Below are positions 46,576 to 58,117 of a stretch of DNA of 64,000 nt, piece after piece (position 1 is the first letter of the stretch; each line of letters opens with the position of its first letter). This DNA comes from Muscardinus avellanarius (Eukaryota; Chordata; Mammalia; Rodentia; Gliridae), in the NCBI GenBank assembly GCA_963383645.1, contig OY726565.1, forward strand, positions 31,244,534 to 31,308,533, written 5' to 3'. The translations under genes were made by a program, and so were the position numbers. Below the pieces are notes generated by a model. It searched no databases. It saw only the letters and a program-made list of their open reading frames with translations, and was not told where the DNA came from.

Positions 46576-48933
46576 CAGAATGAAGCTATCTGCAAGTTAT
46601 TTCTTGGACAGAGACAATGTCTTAACTTGACTTCCTTATCTCATTCTTTTCTATCCTGTTAATTTTTTTCAGGATTATTACCTTTAAAAACAAAGTTAAT
46701 TATGTCTCTACTTGCTAATTCACCTATGGATAAAATCTAAACTTTGTGGTTTGGAATATAAAGCCTTTTCTAATCTTCCTGAATTACTGTCAGCTCATGT
46801 TTCTTGCCACTTCTGATTTGTGTTTATTCTGCTACTTTCATTGCAAAATAGGAGCTTGGGTTTTTTTATTAATATAGTACTGGCACTTCTCAACCATTAC
46901 CTTATGTTCATGTATGACATACAGATAACACATGTTTTGGAATTGAACTTTCCATTTTTAGAACTACTTTAACTATATTTTTCTAGTTTGCCTAGTATGG
47001 TTTTGGTTTAAAGTTATTATCCTAGTACAATTTTTAATATCCCCTTTCATTCTAAAAATATTTTGATGATATATAATCGTATTTAGGGCTCTATAGAACA
47101 CCTTAGAGTTTAGTTTTTTTTAAATTGAAAGTCATGATCTAATGGATCATATTAGCAAGTTTTATAAGAAAAGGAAGTAAAACAGTTAAGTTACAGAATA
47201 TTAAATTTTGAGAGACTAAGAACAGACTATATAGAGATAAAAAGTGACTAGAGAATTAGAATATAGTGGTGTCATAAAAGCTTGGAATCCTGCAGGCCAT
47301 GTACCTAGGCCTGAAAGATATTTAGCGTAATGAAAGGAATTGGGATAGGTAGGAATTATAAACCTGGTATCGAGGTTTGTACTGAATGTGGGAGAGGTGA
47401 ACAGGGTTATCTGTTCCAGTGTAGTTCAAAACTTTAGGCAGATGTTTCTAATTAAGTATATTTCTATCTATGTATTTGTAACATAAATATATATTATGAA
47501 TATATGTATACACATTATACTGAGCTTGAGCAGGTTCTCAAAGTCCTTGAAATGATAATCCATTATTAATTAGTAATTGATCAGACTTCAGGCATGAGAA
47601 AGTACCTACTTTTCCTTTCCCTAGTTAGTAGACAATATGGCTAGATTTCATTACATGTTAAGAAGCAGGGTTTTTTATCCAATAGGGAAGGAATAATGGT
47701 ACCATTATCTTCAAATCCTAAAATAAATAGAATATAGAAGAATTGAGCCTATTACATTTGACATATTTTGTAAAATGAGCATATTTCATTTTGTAAAACG
47801 AATAAGGATCAAAGGTATTTTATTTGCCACAGACTGAGAATGGTTTGATAGAAAGAAAGCAGTGTAAATTTCAGCCAGGGAAGAGGAACCTAGATGGGAA
47901 TATTTACAGAGCACCCATTAGAAAAAAACCTCATTAGTCCTAGAAAAAGGGTTGATTCTATAGTACCAAATGAAAGAACTGTCATGTGACAGAGAATATT
48001 GATATTGGCATTATATATAGCTTTCTGACTGGTCTAAGGATATATAATATTTAGAGCTTGTGTTTTTTCAAAGGACATTGCCTTTCTGCAAAGTGGTTCT
48101 AGGATTTCTTTTTTACTCAGTTTTTATGTCCTAAGAAGTATAAATATAAACAACTTTTTAAATGAGAAGATATTTTAATACTATTATGACAGAGTGAGTA
48201 TGAAGAATATTAGCTGTATTGAAAATAGTGAAATGTGGCCTGGGGATTAGGTTTGGAAGTACATGCATATTTAAAACTGCTGTTGGTTTCCCGTTGCTGT
48301 CTGATGATAGAGTTCAGCCATTTCAGGGTCCTCATCTTCTGGATTATTTGAATGTGTAAGCATGTGTTCAGAGCAAGCAGGGTGTTGAGAATGAGGCAAA
48401 TAAAGAGGAAGTAGAAGAGAGAGAAACTTAAAAGTAAATATAAAATAATTTAAAGCCATAGAATGACATTAAAAGTATATAAAATTAGAGATAAAAAGGA
48501 CAGACTGCTTCCCTCCCCTGAATAAATGACATTATTTGTAAAATACTGTAGCTATTTCTACTATTTTTATCAATGACATGTATGTCTATTTGTTAATCTT
48601 CATGTTATACTCTGTGTAGTTCTTGCTAAATGGCATTTCAGGAGATTAGAATTGTAAAAAGATGTCTGTGTTTAATAGTTAAAGATTTAAAACTTAGTTT
48701 TTATTTTATGTAATTTCTTAATAATGTATACTTAATTGCCTTCTTTTTCTATGCCAATGTTTTTAAACATAAATTTAGACATAAATTTTTTGTCTTTATT
48801 ACAGAAAACTATAAATAGAATAGTATGAGTCCTCATGCTGAACATCCAGCTTAAACAATTAGCAAATTTTTTTAACAAATTGAAAAACATTTTATTCAGA
48901 GAAATTTAATAATATTTTCTTGCTCTCTTTCAG
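46576..48933. other. Intron 4 interior, nothing recognised
   Basis: AT-rich intron without B1-ID SINEs; no open frame or RNA gene that I can support. Confidence 0.5.
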
Positions 48934-49044
48934 GTGGTGCTTTGTAAGTTTCATTCCGTATTTCTGTCTCAGAAAGGGCACATTTACACCTGTGGTCATG
49001 GCCCAGGAGGACGTTTAGGCCATGGAGATGAGCAGACGTGCCTG
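48934..49044 (+). CDS. IBTK: IBTK exon 5, residues 182-218
   Basis: The exon is 111 nt (37 codons) in phase 0 on both sides, so skipping would not shift the frame. It encodes an RCC1 repeat with HIYTCGHGPGGRLGHGDEQT. The acceptor is CTCTCTTTCAG and the donor CTG|GTAATT. Confidence 0.95.
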
Positions 49045-49316
49045 GTAATTGAAAAGTCTTTCTGTGGTTTAATAGCTACAAATGGTTTTCCAACTATAAG
49101 AGGAAATAATATACCAACTAATAATAGGTTAGATAATTAGCGTTCTGGTATATAATGTTTAAATTAAGGACTCAGATATAAAGTAAAAGTGAAAGAACAA
49201 TACTTTGCTTATAGCAAATATTGAGTCAGGAGATTATATAAATAAACTTTATAGTTACTTTCTGGTTTTTTTTATACAAAAGAACAGACAAACTAAAACT
49301 TTTTTCCTGAAATGAA

Positions 49317-49324
<8 letters not shown>

Positions 49325-49357
<33 letters not shown>

Positions 49358-49537
49358 GTGGTACTGGGTTCCTGGAAGCCCTTCTACCTCTGGGCTACAC
49401 TCCCAGACCTATTTACATTTTTATTTGGAAACAGGGTCTCCTAAGCCAGCACGTGCGGCTGGCTTCGAACCTGCGCGATCCTCCTGTCTCTGCCTCCCAA
49501 GCGCGGGGATTACAAGCGTGCGCCACCACGCCCGGCC
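49325..49537 (-). mobile_element. Young B1-ID SINE, short-linker subtype, intron 5
   Basis: The tail is a long T-run in + orientation. It has the CTCCTAAGCCAGC short linker and a GTTCCTGGAAGCCC ID part. A 14-bp perfect direct repeat AAATGAAAGCTTTT (49310-49324 region and 49538-49551) shows recent insertion. Confidence 0.92.
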
Positions 49538-49844
49538 AAATGAAAGCTTTTTATTGTAACTTTTTTGCCAAATTATCTATGACAGAAATTGAGCCCGTAT
49601 TTTCATTACATAATCAAAATTTATTTTTAAGTTACTGAAACTTAGTAGTAATTTGAAGAAACATAGCTTATCATAGTCTGGAAAATTTGCTTACTATATT
49701 ATTTTTAAGATTTTTTTTGAGAGGACTACTAGTGTATCATCTATTAAAGAGTGCTTTAAAATGGAAAGCTATGATAGTTTTCTTGTTTTGAGGATTTACT
49801 GGTTCTAGCCATTGTTTGTTTTTTCTCATGTATTAGTATTGCTT

Positions 49845-50235
49845 TAAGCATCACAATTTTCCTTTGAGGTATAAGCATTATTTTCATTTTATGTAAGATG
49901 ATAATACTAATTAGCAGTCATAGTTGGGAGCAGTGATGAATGCCTATAATCTCAGTATTTGAGAGGCTGAGACAGGAAATTCATAGGTTCTGGGCTAGTG
50001 CATGATAGCTTAGCAAGACCTTAATTCAAAGTTTGAAAAATAAAAAGGGTGTAGCTCTGAGATGGAATGCCCCTGGATTCTGTCCCTAGTACCAGAGAAA
50101 CAAAATAATAATAAAGTATTCATTTATTGGTTGCTTATTTTGTTTTTATATGAGGAAAATTGAGGTACAAAGCAGTTAGGCATTAGATTGAGATCAAATA
50201 ACTCGTAAGCTGCAGATCTGAATCTAGGACAGATC
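49845..50235 (-). repeat. MIR, split by a SINE, intron 5
   Basis: GAGGAAAATTGAGGTACAAA and GCAGATCTGAATCTAGGAC lie on one side of the SINE; TATTTTCATTTTATGTAAG on the other. Confidence 0.55.
49921..50100 (+). mobile_element. B1-ID SINE in a MIR, intron 5
   Basis: GTTGGGAGCAGTGATGAATG to TGTCCCTAGTACCAG; MIR text flanks both sides. Confidence 0.82.
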
Positions 50236-50606
50236 CTCCAAAGGAATGTGATATTATATGTTTGTTACTCATTGAAGGGAGTAACTTGAGTCCTATATAA
50301 TTTCTTTTCTTTAAGTATGCTACTGAAGACTTTGTGGAGCTCCCCTTATTCATACCGAATTTGTACTTGGTATATGGTAATGGCTTAAAAATTATTTGCT
50401 GAATTATTTTATTTTTTTTAATTGAAATTTCTGTTTTGCTCATAACTATATAATTTAAACTAATCTAACCTTTGCTGAAATATAGTTTACCTATGACTGA
50501 TATATAGCCATATATCAGTCATACCATTTTGGATAAAGTATCATCAGTTTCTATTACCATTTTTATATAAATGGTTAATATAGGTTAATATAATCTTATT
50601 TTCTAG

Positions 50607-50777
50607 GTTCCTAGACTTGTGGAAGGACTGAGTGGTCATAATTGCTCCCAAGTGGCAGCTGCTAAGGATCATACTGTTGTATTAACTGAGGATGGATGTG
50701 TTTACACATTTGGTCTAAATACTTTTCATCAATTAGGAATTATTCCTTCACCTTCCAGTTGTAATGTACCCAGACAG
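50607..50777 (+). CDS. IBTK: IBTK exon 6, residues 219-275
   Basis: The exon is 171 nt (57 codons), phase 0 to phase 0. It encodes the RCC1 repeat with AAAKDHTVVLTEDGCVYTFG and HQLGI. The acceptor is TTTTCTAG at 50599-50606 and the donor CAG|GTAAAC. A SINE on the minus strand begins about 20 nt after the donor, and its target-site duplication (TAAACTTCTCT) begins one base into the donor. Confidence 0.95.
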
Positions 50778-50799
50778 GTAAACTTCTCTCTCTCTTTTT

Positions 50800-51014
50800 T
50801 TTTTTTTTTTTGGTGGTACTGGGGTGGAACTCAGGGGCTTTTCTACCTCCAGGTTATACTCCCAGACCTATTTTATACTTTATTTGGAAACAGGGTCTCA
50901 CTAAGTTGCTGAGAGCCTCACTAAGGAGCTGAGGTTGGCTTTAAACCTGTGTGATCCTTCTGTCTTAGTCTCCCAAGAGCGGGGATTACAAGTGTGCTCC
51001 ACCACGCCCACCTA
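50800..51014 (-). mobile_element. B1-ID SINE beside the exon 6 donor
   Basis: T-run, GGGGTGGAACTCAGGGGCTT to CACCACGCCCACC. TAAACTTCTCT at 50779 and 51014 flanks it, so the duplicated target began one base inside the donor. Confidence 0.9.
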
Positions 51015-51249
51015 AACTTCTCTTTTTTTAAACAACAAACTACTTGCTCTAAAACCTGAATGACATTAAGATTGTAATATATTGATAGGGCAACTGTTTT
51101 GGCTTATTTAACCTCATCTTCAATTCTATGTGTATATTTTCACAGGAGGAATTAAGTATTGTGCAAATTTACATTTGTTTGGAATAAGAAAGAGCACCTG
51201 GGAAATTAAGCATTTGGGGATTAGAACTCATAAGCAGATGGAGGGAAAA

Positions 51250-51254
<5 letters not shown>

Positions 51255-51284
<30 letters not shown>
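51255..51284 (+). repeat. (AT)n microsatellite, intron 6
   Basis: About fifteen AT units. Confidence 0.95.
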
Positions 51285-51286
<2 letters not shown>

Positions 51287-51928
51287 TTAAGATAGTTTTT
51301 AGGTCTTCCCTAAGAAAAATATGTGAAATTTATCAGTACAACATGGACCTATGCAAGTGAGGCACCAAGAATCCTAAATTGGATCTGCTTCATTAAACCT
51401 GCCTTTCAGCTTGTTAAAACTGGTAAGTTGCTAGGAGGCAGCATGATCCACCCCCTGCATAGCCACTCCAGAAGGTGCCCTCCCTCACTGCAGGGCCTTG
51501 TCCATAGAACTGGGATGGGTGCCCTAAGCTAACATGTTATTAGAACCATTACCCAAAGCAAATGCATTTTAAATATCAGATATCTTTACTGACTTAACCC
51601 TCTGGATTAAAAATTATTAGGCAATCACATTTTGTTAAGTAAGTCCAACAGCTTTCTCTCTAGATGACTAATGAATCAGTAGGAATTATCCCCAAATATT
51701 TAGAGGTAGTCTTCAATCTGCTATTTTTATAAGATCCAATTTCTCTAACCACCTGTGGTATTTGTGGCTATTTAGTAGACTTAGCAATGGCAATAGCTTT
51801 AATAGACTTCTTTAGGAATGCAAATAGATTTTATTCCCATTTTTATCATTGTATGACAACCTTAAAGCTCTGGGTTTTAAGGATACATCTAGTATTCTTT
51901 GTGTGTGTGTGTGTGTGCGCGCGCACGC

Positions 51929-52126
51929 AGATCTGGGGATGGAACCCAGGGGCATTCGACCTCTGAGCTATACCCCCTGCCCTATTTTTTATTCTTTATT
52001 TTGAAACAGGGTCTCACTAAGATGCAGAGGGCCTCACTAAGTAGCTGAGGCTGTCTGTGAACCGCTATCCTCTGATCTCAGCCTCCAGAATGCTGGGATT
52101 ACAAGCATGCGCCACCACGCCCGGCT
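51929..52126 (-). mobile_element. B1-ID SINE, intron 6
   Basis: GGGGATGGAACCCAGGGGCA to CACCACGCCCGGCT; CTAGTATTCTT duplicated at 51889 and 52127. A (GT)/(GC) run lies on the tail side. Confidence 0.9.
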
Positions 52127-52314
52127 TCTAGTATTCTTAACTGGGAGCAGCAGCTGACACTTTCTGATGTTTTTACTTATTATAACAGTGGTGGTGCTAC
52201 ACACAAGATGGTAGGTACAATCTGGAGATGCACCTAAACATTCTATATGCATAAGATGATTCTTTACAACAAAGACCTATCTGGCTCCAAATGTCAGTAT
52301 TGCCACTGTTGGGA

Positions 52315-52355
52315 GAATACCTATGGGTTCAATCTCCAGTACCAAAAGAAAAAAA
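52315..52355 (+). repeat. ID-tail fragment, intron 6
   Basis: GGGTTCAATCTCCAGTACC followed by an A-rich run; nothing else of the SINE remains. Confidence 0.6.
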
Positions 52356-52622
52356 AGTACTGTATTTTCTGTGAATGCTTATTTTGCTTATTGCTTGTTT
52401 AAAAAAAGTCAAAAGTGTAATGATTTGGTTTTTGTACCATGTCAGTTTTCTGTGTTAAAACTGTGTTATGAGAAGAGTTTGAGTCTCAGAGTGAGTCTGT
52501 TAGCAGTGACTGCTAATAACATTTGAGAGGATGATAGCAGCAATATATATGCAATATAACTTGCTTCCCAGGTTTACTGGGTCCAGGTGGTAAACTGCAG
52601 TCTCATTTGTCTTTCTGAGTAG

Positions 52623-52740
52623 ATGCAGTCAAAATGCCTGAAAGGCAGGACAGTCATTGGAGTAGCAGCAGGCAGGTTTCATACAGTGCTGTGGACTAGA
52701 GAAGCTGTTTACACAATGGGACTAAATGGTGGACAACTGG
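52623..52740 (+). CDS. IBTK: IBTK exon 7, residues 276-315
   Basis: The exon encodes MQSKCLKGRTIIGVAAGRFH followed by the RCC1 signature VYTMGLNGGQLG. Family members as I recall them have about five residues between VPRQ and LKGRT, which fits the acceptor GAGTAG at 52617-52622. A second AG six bases later (ATGCAG, 52628) could act as a tandem acceptor and drop two residues. The exon ends in phase 1 at donor G|GTAAGA. A partial copy lies at 54558-54645. Confidence 0.93.
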
Positions 52741-52823
52741 GTAAGAAATATCTTATGACAATGTCTGAAAAATAACTGGGGACTTAAGAAGATACTCCGT
52801 GATTTATTGGTGTAATTTTTTAG

Positions 52824-53004
52824 GTTATTTACTAGATCCCAATGGAGAAAAGTGTGTCACCACTCCTCGCCAGGTCTCTGCGCTTCATCATAAGGACGTC
52901 GCTCTCTCTTTGGTTGCTGCAAGTGACGGGGCCACAGTCTGTGTTACCACGAGGGGAGATATTTACTTACTTGCAGACTATCAGTGCAAAAAGATAGCAT
53001 CTAA
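52824..53004 (+). CDS. IBTK: IBTK exon 8, residues 315-375
   Basis: The exon follows an intron of only 83 nt. It encodes YLLDPNGEKCVTTPRQVSAL and the blade with VAASDGATVCVTTRGDIYLL. It ends in phase 2 within Lys375 at donor TCTAA|GTATGT; the open frame that runs a few codons further is intronic. Confidence 0.95.
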
Positions 53005-53361
53005 GTATGTGTAAATGAAATATAACTAATAATAGTTTAAATCCACCTGCAAATATCCAAATTTCAGCTTTATGCTCTGCTCTGTAAATTTAAGTGGAAA
53101 AAATTAAATAGGAAGAAAAGTCAGGAATTTTTCCCTTTAATGATCTTTGTCTTTTGGTAAAGATCCTGTGTAAACTATATGTAAACTTTTTTGTATGTTG
53201 TAAGACAGTATTTCTAAGTTATTTTTAATGTCTGATTAAATATGACTAAATGTCATTTTTTTCTTTTATGCATCTGGTACACAGAACTAGATTAATCATA
53301 ATTCTTGGCATGTTCTACTATTACCATTGGTTCATTTGTAGTCTTCTTATTTAAAAAAATT

Positions 53362-53543
53362 GTGGTACTGGGATTGAACCCAGAGCGTTTTATCTCAGAG
53401 TGATACCTCCACCCTACATTTTTTTTATTTTGAAATAGGGTCTAAGTTGTTGAGGACAAAATAGTTGTGGCTGGCCTCAAACTTGCAATCCTCCTGTGTC
53501 ATCCTCCCAAGTACCGGGATTACAGGTGTGTGCTGTTACATCT
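53362..53543 (-). mobile_element. B1-ID SINE, intron 8
   Basis: GGGATTGAACCCAGAGCGTT to GTGTGCTGTTACATC; TGTAGTCTT duplicated at 53337 and 53542. Confidence 0.86.
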
Positions 53544-53579
53544 GTAGTCTTTTATGTATTATACATTTATTTTTATTTT

Positions 53580-53708
53580 TTGGGGGGTACTAAGGATTGA
53601 ACCTAGGGTCATTCTATGTTTGAGCTATACCCTCACCCCTATTTTATAATTATAAACAGGGTCTCATTAAGTTAGAGAAGACCTCACTAAATAGCTGAAG
53701 CTGGCTGA
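53580..53708 (-). mobile_element. B1-ID SINE, head-truncated, intron 8
   Basis: TAAGGATTGAACCTAGGGTC to TAGCTGAAGCTGGCTG; B1 head missing. Confidence 0.8.
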
Positions 53709-54557
53709 TTTTATAATCTGAAACTAAGAACAATCATAAAATTTTAAATATGGATACATCTGCCAATTGGAGTTCTCTGTCTTTTGTTTATGTTTAACTG
53801 TGATATCATTTTGAGTGGCATAAGGTGCAAGTGCTTAAAAATAATAAATGCAAAATCCTATATTTATACATTTCAGTTTTTTATAATTGATTAATTCATA
53901 TCTTACTCAGTAGCAGCATTTTGCTACTCATATTCATTGTGTCATTTCAGAGTATTAAACTTTTATAAAAACATTTTTCTTTTTAGACTAATATTTTATA
54001 AGTTTAGATATCTCACTATATAATAATAGTCATAAATGCAGGTTCAGAAATAGGTTTTTGCACAAATATACGATACTAGGAAGAATATAGGTCAACTAGT
54101 GGAAGCAGTTGTGGACACATAGTCTAGGTAATAGCTATCTTATCTTTAAGGCAGTCTGGGATTTAAATTTAAATACAACAAAATATGCTTTCGCTCTTGT
54201 GAAAGAAGTAGTACATATATAGATACAACCCTTGAAGTTAGCATATAAGCAGAAAATCAGTTTGTCATAATTTATCTTCTCTGTTATAACAAATAGAAGT
54301 TACTTTTGACATTAATTTTAAGTCATACTTCATTTATAATAAGTACACATGTTTCTTAGAACTGACTAAATAGGATTTTTTTTTCTGATCAGGAGGTGAT
54401 TTTGGGATATTAGGTTGTACTTTCAGTTAACATTTATAAAATCTGCCCTTGTAACATTAAGTTACACAAATATATTCCAAGTTTTCACTAAGAAAATCTT
54501 TTTGTTACAGATTAAGTTCTGGCATAGTTATCTTGAAAAGAATTTTTTTTTTCTTTA

Positions 54558-54645
54558 ATGCAGGTAAACCATCTGAAAGGGAGGACAATCATTGGAGTAG
54601 CAGCAGGCAGGTTTCATACAATACTGTGTACATCAGATATACAAA
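54558..54645 (+). pseudogene. IBTK: Partial copy of IBTK exon 7 inside intron 8
   Basis: From ATGCAG at 54558 the sequence aligns without gaps to exon 7 (52623 onward). The core from about 54573 to 54632 differs at only a few bases, then similarity fades. It would read LKGRTIIGVAAGRFHT but then diverges and meets a stop. A T-rich tract precedes an AG at 54562-54563. No convincing donor follows, and joining it after exon 8 would give an immediate TAA. It is therefore a decayed duplicate or at most a poison exon. Confidence 0.8.
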
Positions 54646-54667
54646 TATGAAATGTGTGGCTAATTGA

Positions 54668-54669
54668 TG

Positions 54670-54703
<34 letters not shown>

Positions 54704-54900
54704 AGGTCTGGGGATGGACCCAGGGGCATTTGACCTCGGAGCTACACCCCCAGCCCTATTTTTATTCTTTATTTTGAAACCGGGTCTCACTGAGTTGCAG
54801 AGGGCCTCACTAAGTAGCTGAGGCTGTCCGTGAACCGGGATCCTCTGGTCTCAGCCTCCCGAATGCTGGGATTACAAGCGTGTGCCACCATGCCCGGCTA
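54668..54900 (-). mobile_element. B1-ID SINE, intron 8
   Basis: Long T-run, GGGGATGGACCCAGGGGCAT to CCACCATGCCCGGCT; CTAATTGATGAGAT duplicated at 54660 and 54899. It lies just downstream of the exon 7 copy. Confidence 0.9.
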
Positions 54901-55349
54901 ATTGATGAGATATTAATTAGCAATAGTGATCATTTTTATTGTAGATGCCTCTATTTAGGATTGGCCATATTTGAAATTAAGCATTTCTATTTCATTTTGA
55001 AGTTTAAGCATTTTTTTCTATAAATACACAGGAGGTTATAGCCTTACTATCTTTAAACTCGAAGTAAATTATTTAAACTCTAAGTAAATCTATGCATTAG
55101 CAAGTGGGCTACAGGTATTATCATTTGTCTGATTAAAAACTCTGAGAGGAAAGGACTTGCCATAGTCCTTACTACCACCTTGTAGAGGAAATGTATAGAA
55201 AGGAGGGTCTGATGAGGATACCAGAGGCCAATTCATTTTATTTCATCTTTTACAATAATCATCTTATTGTTTGAATAGTTATTTCTCTATAATTAACCAT
55301 GTTTATTTTAAAGAACATATTAACTTAGGAGGTTTTTTTTTCCACCCAG

Positions 55350-55473
55350 ACAATTAAACTTGAAAAAGGTTCTTGTATCAGGGGGTCGTATGGAATACAA
55401 GGTTGATCCTCAACATTTGAAAGAAAATGGGGGCGAAAAAATCTGCATTCTTGCAATGGATGGAGCTGGAAGA
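55350..55473 (+). CDS. IBTK: IBTK exon 9, residues 375-416
   Basis: The acceptor TTTCCACCCAG ends at 55349. The exon completes Lys375 and encodes QLNLKKVLVSGG, then ENGGEKICILAMDGAGR, ending in phase 0 at donor AGA|GTGAGT. It is followed by the 7.5-kb intron 9, which holds two copies of the VNTR-composite element. Confidence 0.94.
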
Positions 55474-55579
55474 GTGAGTATTATTATTTATGTTTAAATA
55501 ATGTTAAAATAAGTTTATTAATGTTATTTTCAGTTGACAGTTATAAGATATCTAAGAGTGTAAAAAAATTTTGCCATGG

Positions 55580-56680
55580 GATCGGAGCCAGCTGATGCAT
55601 TAGGCCAGTGCCGGAGCCAGCGAGGCTGGGAATAGAGCCTGCCGATGGGTTAGGCCGGTGCCAGGGTCAGTGAGGCTGGGATTGGAGCCTGCCTTGAGGT
55701 GTGGCCGGTGCTGGGGTCTCGAGGCTGGGATCGGAGCCTACTGAGGGGAGAGGTTAGTGCCGGGGCCAACAAGGCCAGGACTGGAGCCTGCCGTGTGAGG
55801 CAAGGCCGCCACTAAGGCCTCCGAGGCAGAGATTGGCGCCAGCCGAGGGGTTAGGCCGGTGCCAGGGCCAGCAAGGTTGGGATCGGAGCCTGCCGTGAGG
55901 CAAGTCTGGTGCTGGGACCTACGAGGCCGGGATCGGACTCTACCGAGGGATAAGGCTGGTGCCAGGGCGAGTGAGGCCGGGATCGGAAACTGCTGTGAGG
56001 CAAGGATGGAGCTGGGACTTGCGAGACCAGGATAGGAGCCTGCCAAGGGGTTAGGCCGGTGCCAGGGTCAGCAAGGCCGGGATCGGAGCCTGTTGTGAGG
56101 CTAGGCCGGTGCTGGGGCCTCTGAGGCTGGGAGAGGAGCCAGCCGAGGGGTTAGTTCGGTGCAGGGGCCAGAGAGGCCAGGATCAGGGCCTTCCATGAGG
56201 CAAGGCTGGTGCTGGAGTCAGCGAGGTCGGGATCAGAGTCCTCCGGGTGGCCAGGCCACTACTGGGGCCGTCAAAAGTGGGATTGGAACTTGCAATACGG
56301 CATGCACAGAGAAATAGCACAGAAAATAAAATCCAGATTCTTCCCCTAATTAACAAGAACTAGGAGGAAAGGGGTAACAGGAGGAGGTCGAGTTGTAGAA
56401 AGGGCCCTATTGAAAAGCAATGAAGGTGACTAATCAGCAGGGAGGGGATGGGGAGGATGGAATCTCTTTAAAACTCATGAGGTATGTAAACAGTTATATC
56501 AAAGATAATCACCAGTTAAGCATGGGATCGAGGGAGGGGGAGGGAATGGGATGGGGATTGGATGAGGGCTTATTGGATGATATGTGCTTGTATATCCTCT
56601 CAAGTCTTGTATTCCAAAGTGATGTATGATTACAAAAATAAAATAATAATAAATAATTGCCACAAAAATAAAGATAAAAA
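55580..56680 (+). mobile_element. VNTR-composite retroelement, 5'-truncated copy (B)
   Basis: The copy starts inside the repeat array (about 14 monomers, 55580-56290), then has the same 3' domain as copy C (CATGCACAGAGAAAT..., 56299 onward) and an A-rich tail near 56635-56690. The leader and module are absent, as expected for 5' truncation. It sits in IBTK intron 9 in the gene's sense direction. The target-site duplication is unclear: an A-rich sequence with TTGCCA follows the tail at about 56650, and a better match lies at 56961-56977. Confidence 0.8.
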
Positions 56681-57120
56681 AATACAATATGTAACACCAT
56701 TAAAGAAAAGTAAATGGGATGTGCAGTGGGTTAGTCAAAGCATAAGAATACTGCCCAAAATAAGCATTGAAACAGTGTTTGATTTAGACTTACTGAATTC
56801 TAATATGAGGATAATTGATCAACCATAAACATACATGCCAGAAAATTATGTATGACCATATGTGTATATTAAGTACCACAAAGACATTTTACTGTATTTT
56901 ATTTATCCCATACATGTCTTTTTTGATCCTATATCCCTTAGCATAAATATTTTTTCTGTTAAAATATTTTGCCATGGCAGTGATGATTTCTGTTGATTTT
57001 GTTTCCCTAGTTTTTTTGGACATCCAGTACTAATTATAATTAGGATGGAGCTAGTATTTCTGAGAAAGTATAACATTTAATGTTGCATAGTATTGCTATA
57101 TTTAAATGTAATTTATTTAA

Positions 57121-57240
57121 TTTTTTTTTTTTTTTTTTACTTTTTATTGGTATATTAAAGTCATACATCTTAGTGGGATATAAGAGGGTAGACACATACA
57201 TGCACACATCACTCATTTAGCCCTTTAACATTTCAAGGTA
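57121..57240 (-). repeat. Antisense L1 3'-end fragment
   Basis: A T-rich stretch leads into TTTTTATTGGTATATTAAAG and ACACATACATGCACACATCA, matching the complement of L1 3' ends seen at 26360-26400 and 61800-61850. Confidence 0.6.
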
Positions 57241-57259
57241 AAAAACATTTTTATTTTTG

Positions 57260-57447
57260 TTCTAGAGATTGAACCCAGAAGCATTCCATCTCTGAGATAC
57301 ACCTCTAGCCCTGTTGTTTATTTTTTTGGAAACAGGATCTCACTAAGTTGCTGAGAGACCTCACTAAGTTGTTGAAGCTAGCCTATGATCCTCATGTCTT
57401 AGCTTCCAAAGTTCTGGTATTATACATGTGTGCAATCATGCTTGGCT
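57260..57447 (-). mobile_element. B1-ID SINE, intron 9
   Basis: AGAGATTGAACCCAGAAGCA to GCAATCATGCTTGGCT. Confidence 0.85.
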
Positions 57448-58117
57448 GAAAAAAATACTTTTTGATGAATTCTTTGGTGTGTTTAGTATTGATAAATGAT
57501 GTTGAATTGTATAGATAAGCAGTAAGACACATAACTACTCTTAAAGGGTAAGCAGGTAGAATTATAAATTTGATGAGTAATTAGAAAAATTCCCTCAGAC
57601 TTATTTTCACATAAATGCTCACATTACATATATGCACAGAGATTGTAACTATCTACATTATTATAAAAGATAGTATATTTCTATGTACTTAGTATAAAAA
57701 ATTATCTCTTTTAAATAAATGGGTTTTAATTTTTGTTTCCTGTACAAATATATCAGGACAATTTGCTAATAAAACCATTTACTTGAAATATATTTTAAGT
57801 AAATATCACAATAAGTGCTGTGTGCATGTATGTTTCTATCACTCTGAACCTCATTATGATGTAGAGTTATAGTGTACCCATAAAAGTATATTAAAAGATG
57901 AAAAAATATGTTTAAATTAGTATATATATATGTTTTATGCTATATATGTTTATACAATATGTAAACACATTTTAAACTTAAATAAACTTTAAATACATTT
58001 AAATTACAAATTATATTTTAATAGGTACATTCTACATTAGTAATACTGAAAATATTGTATACTATGGCTAGGTCAATGCACATCATTTTTTGCCATTCAC
58101 TTTTAAAATAAAAATAG

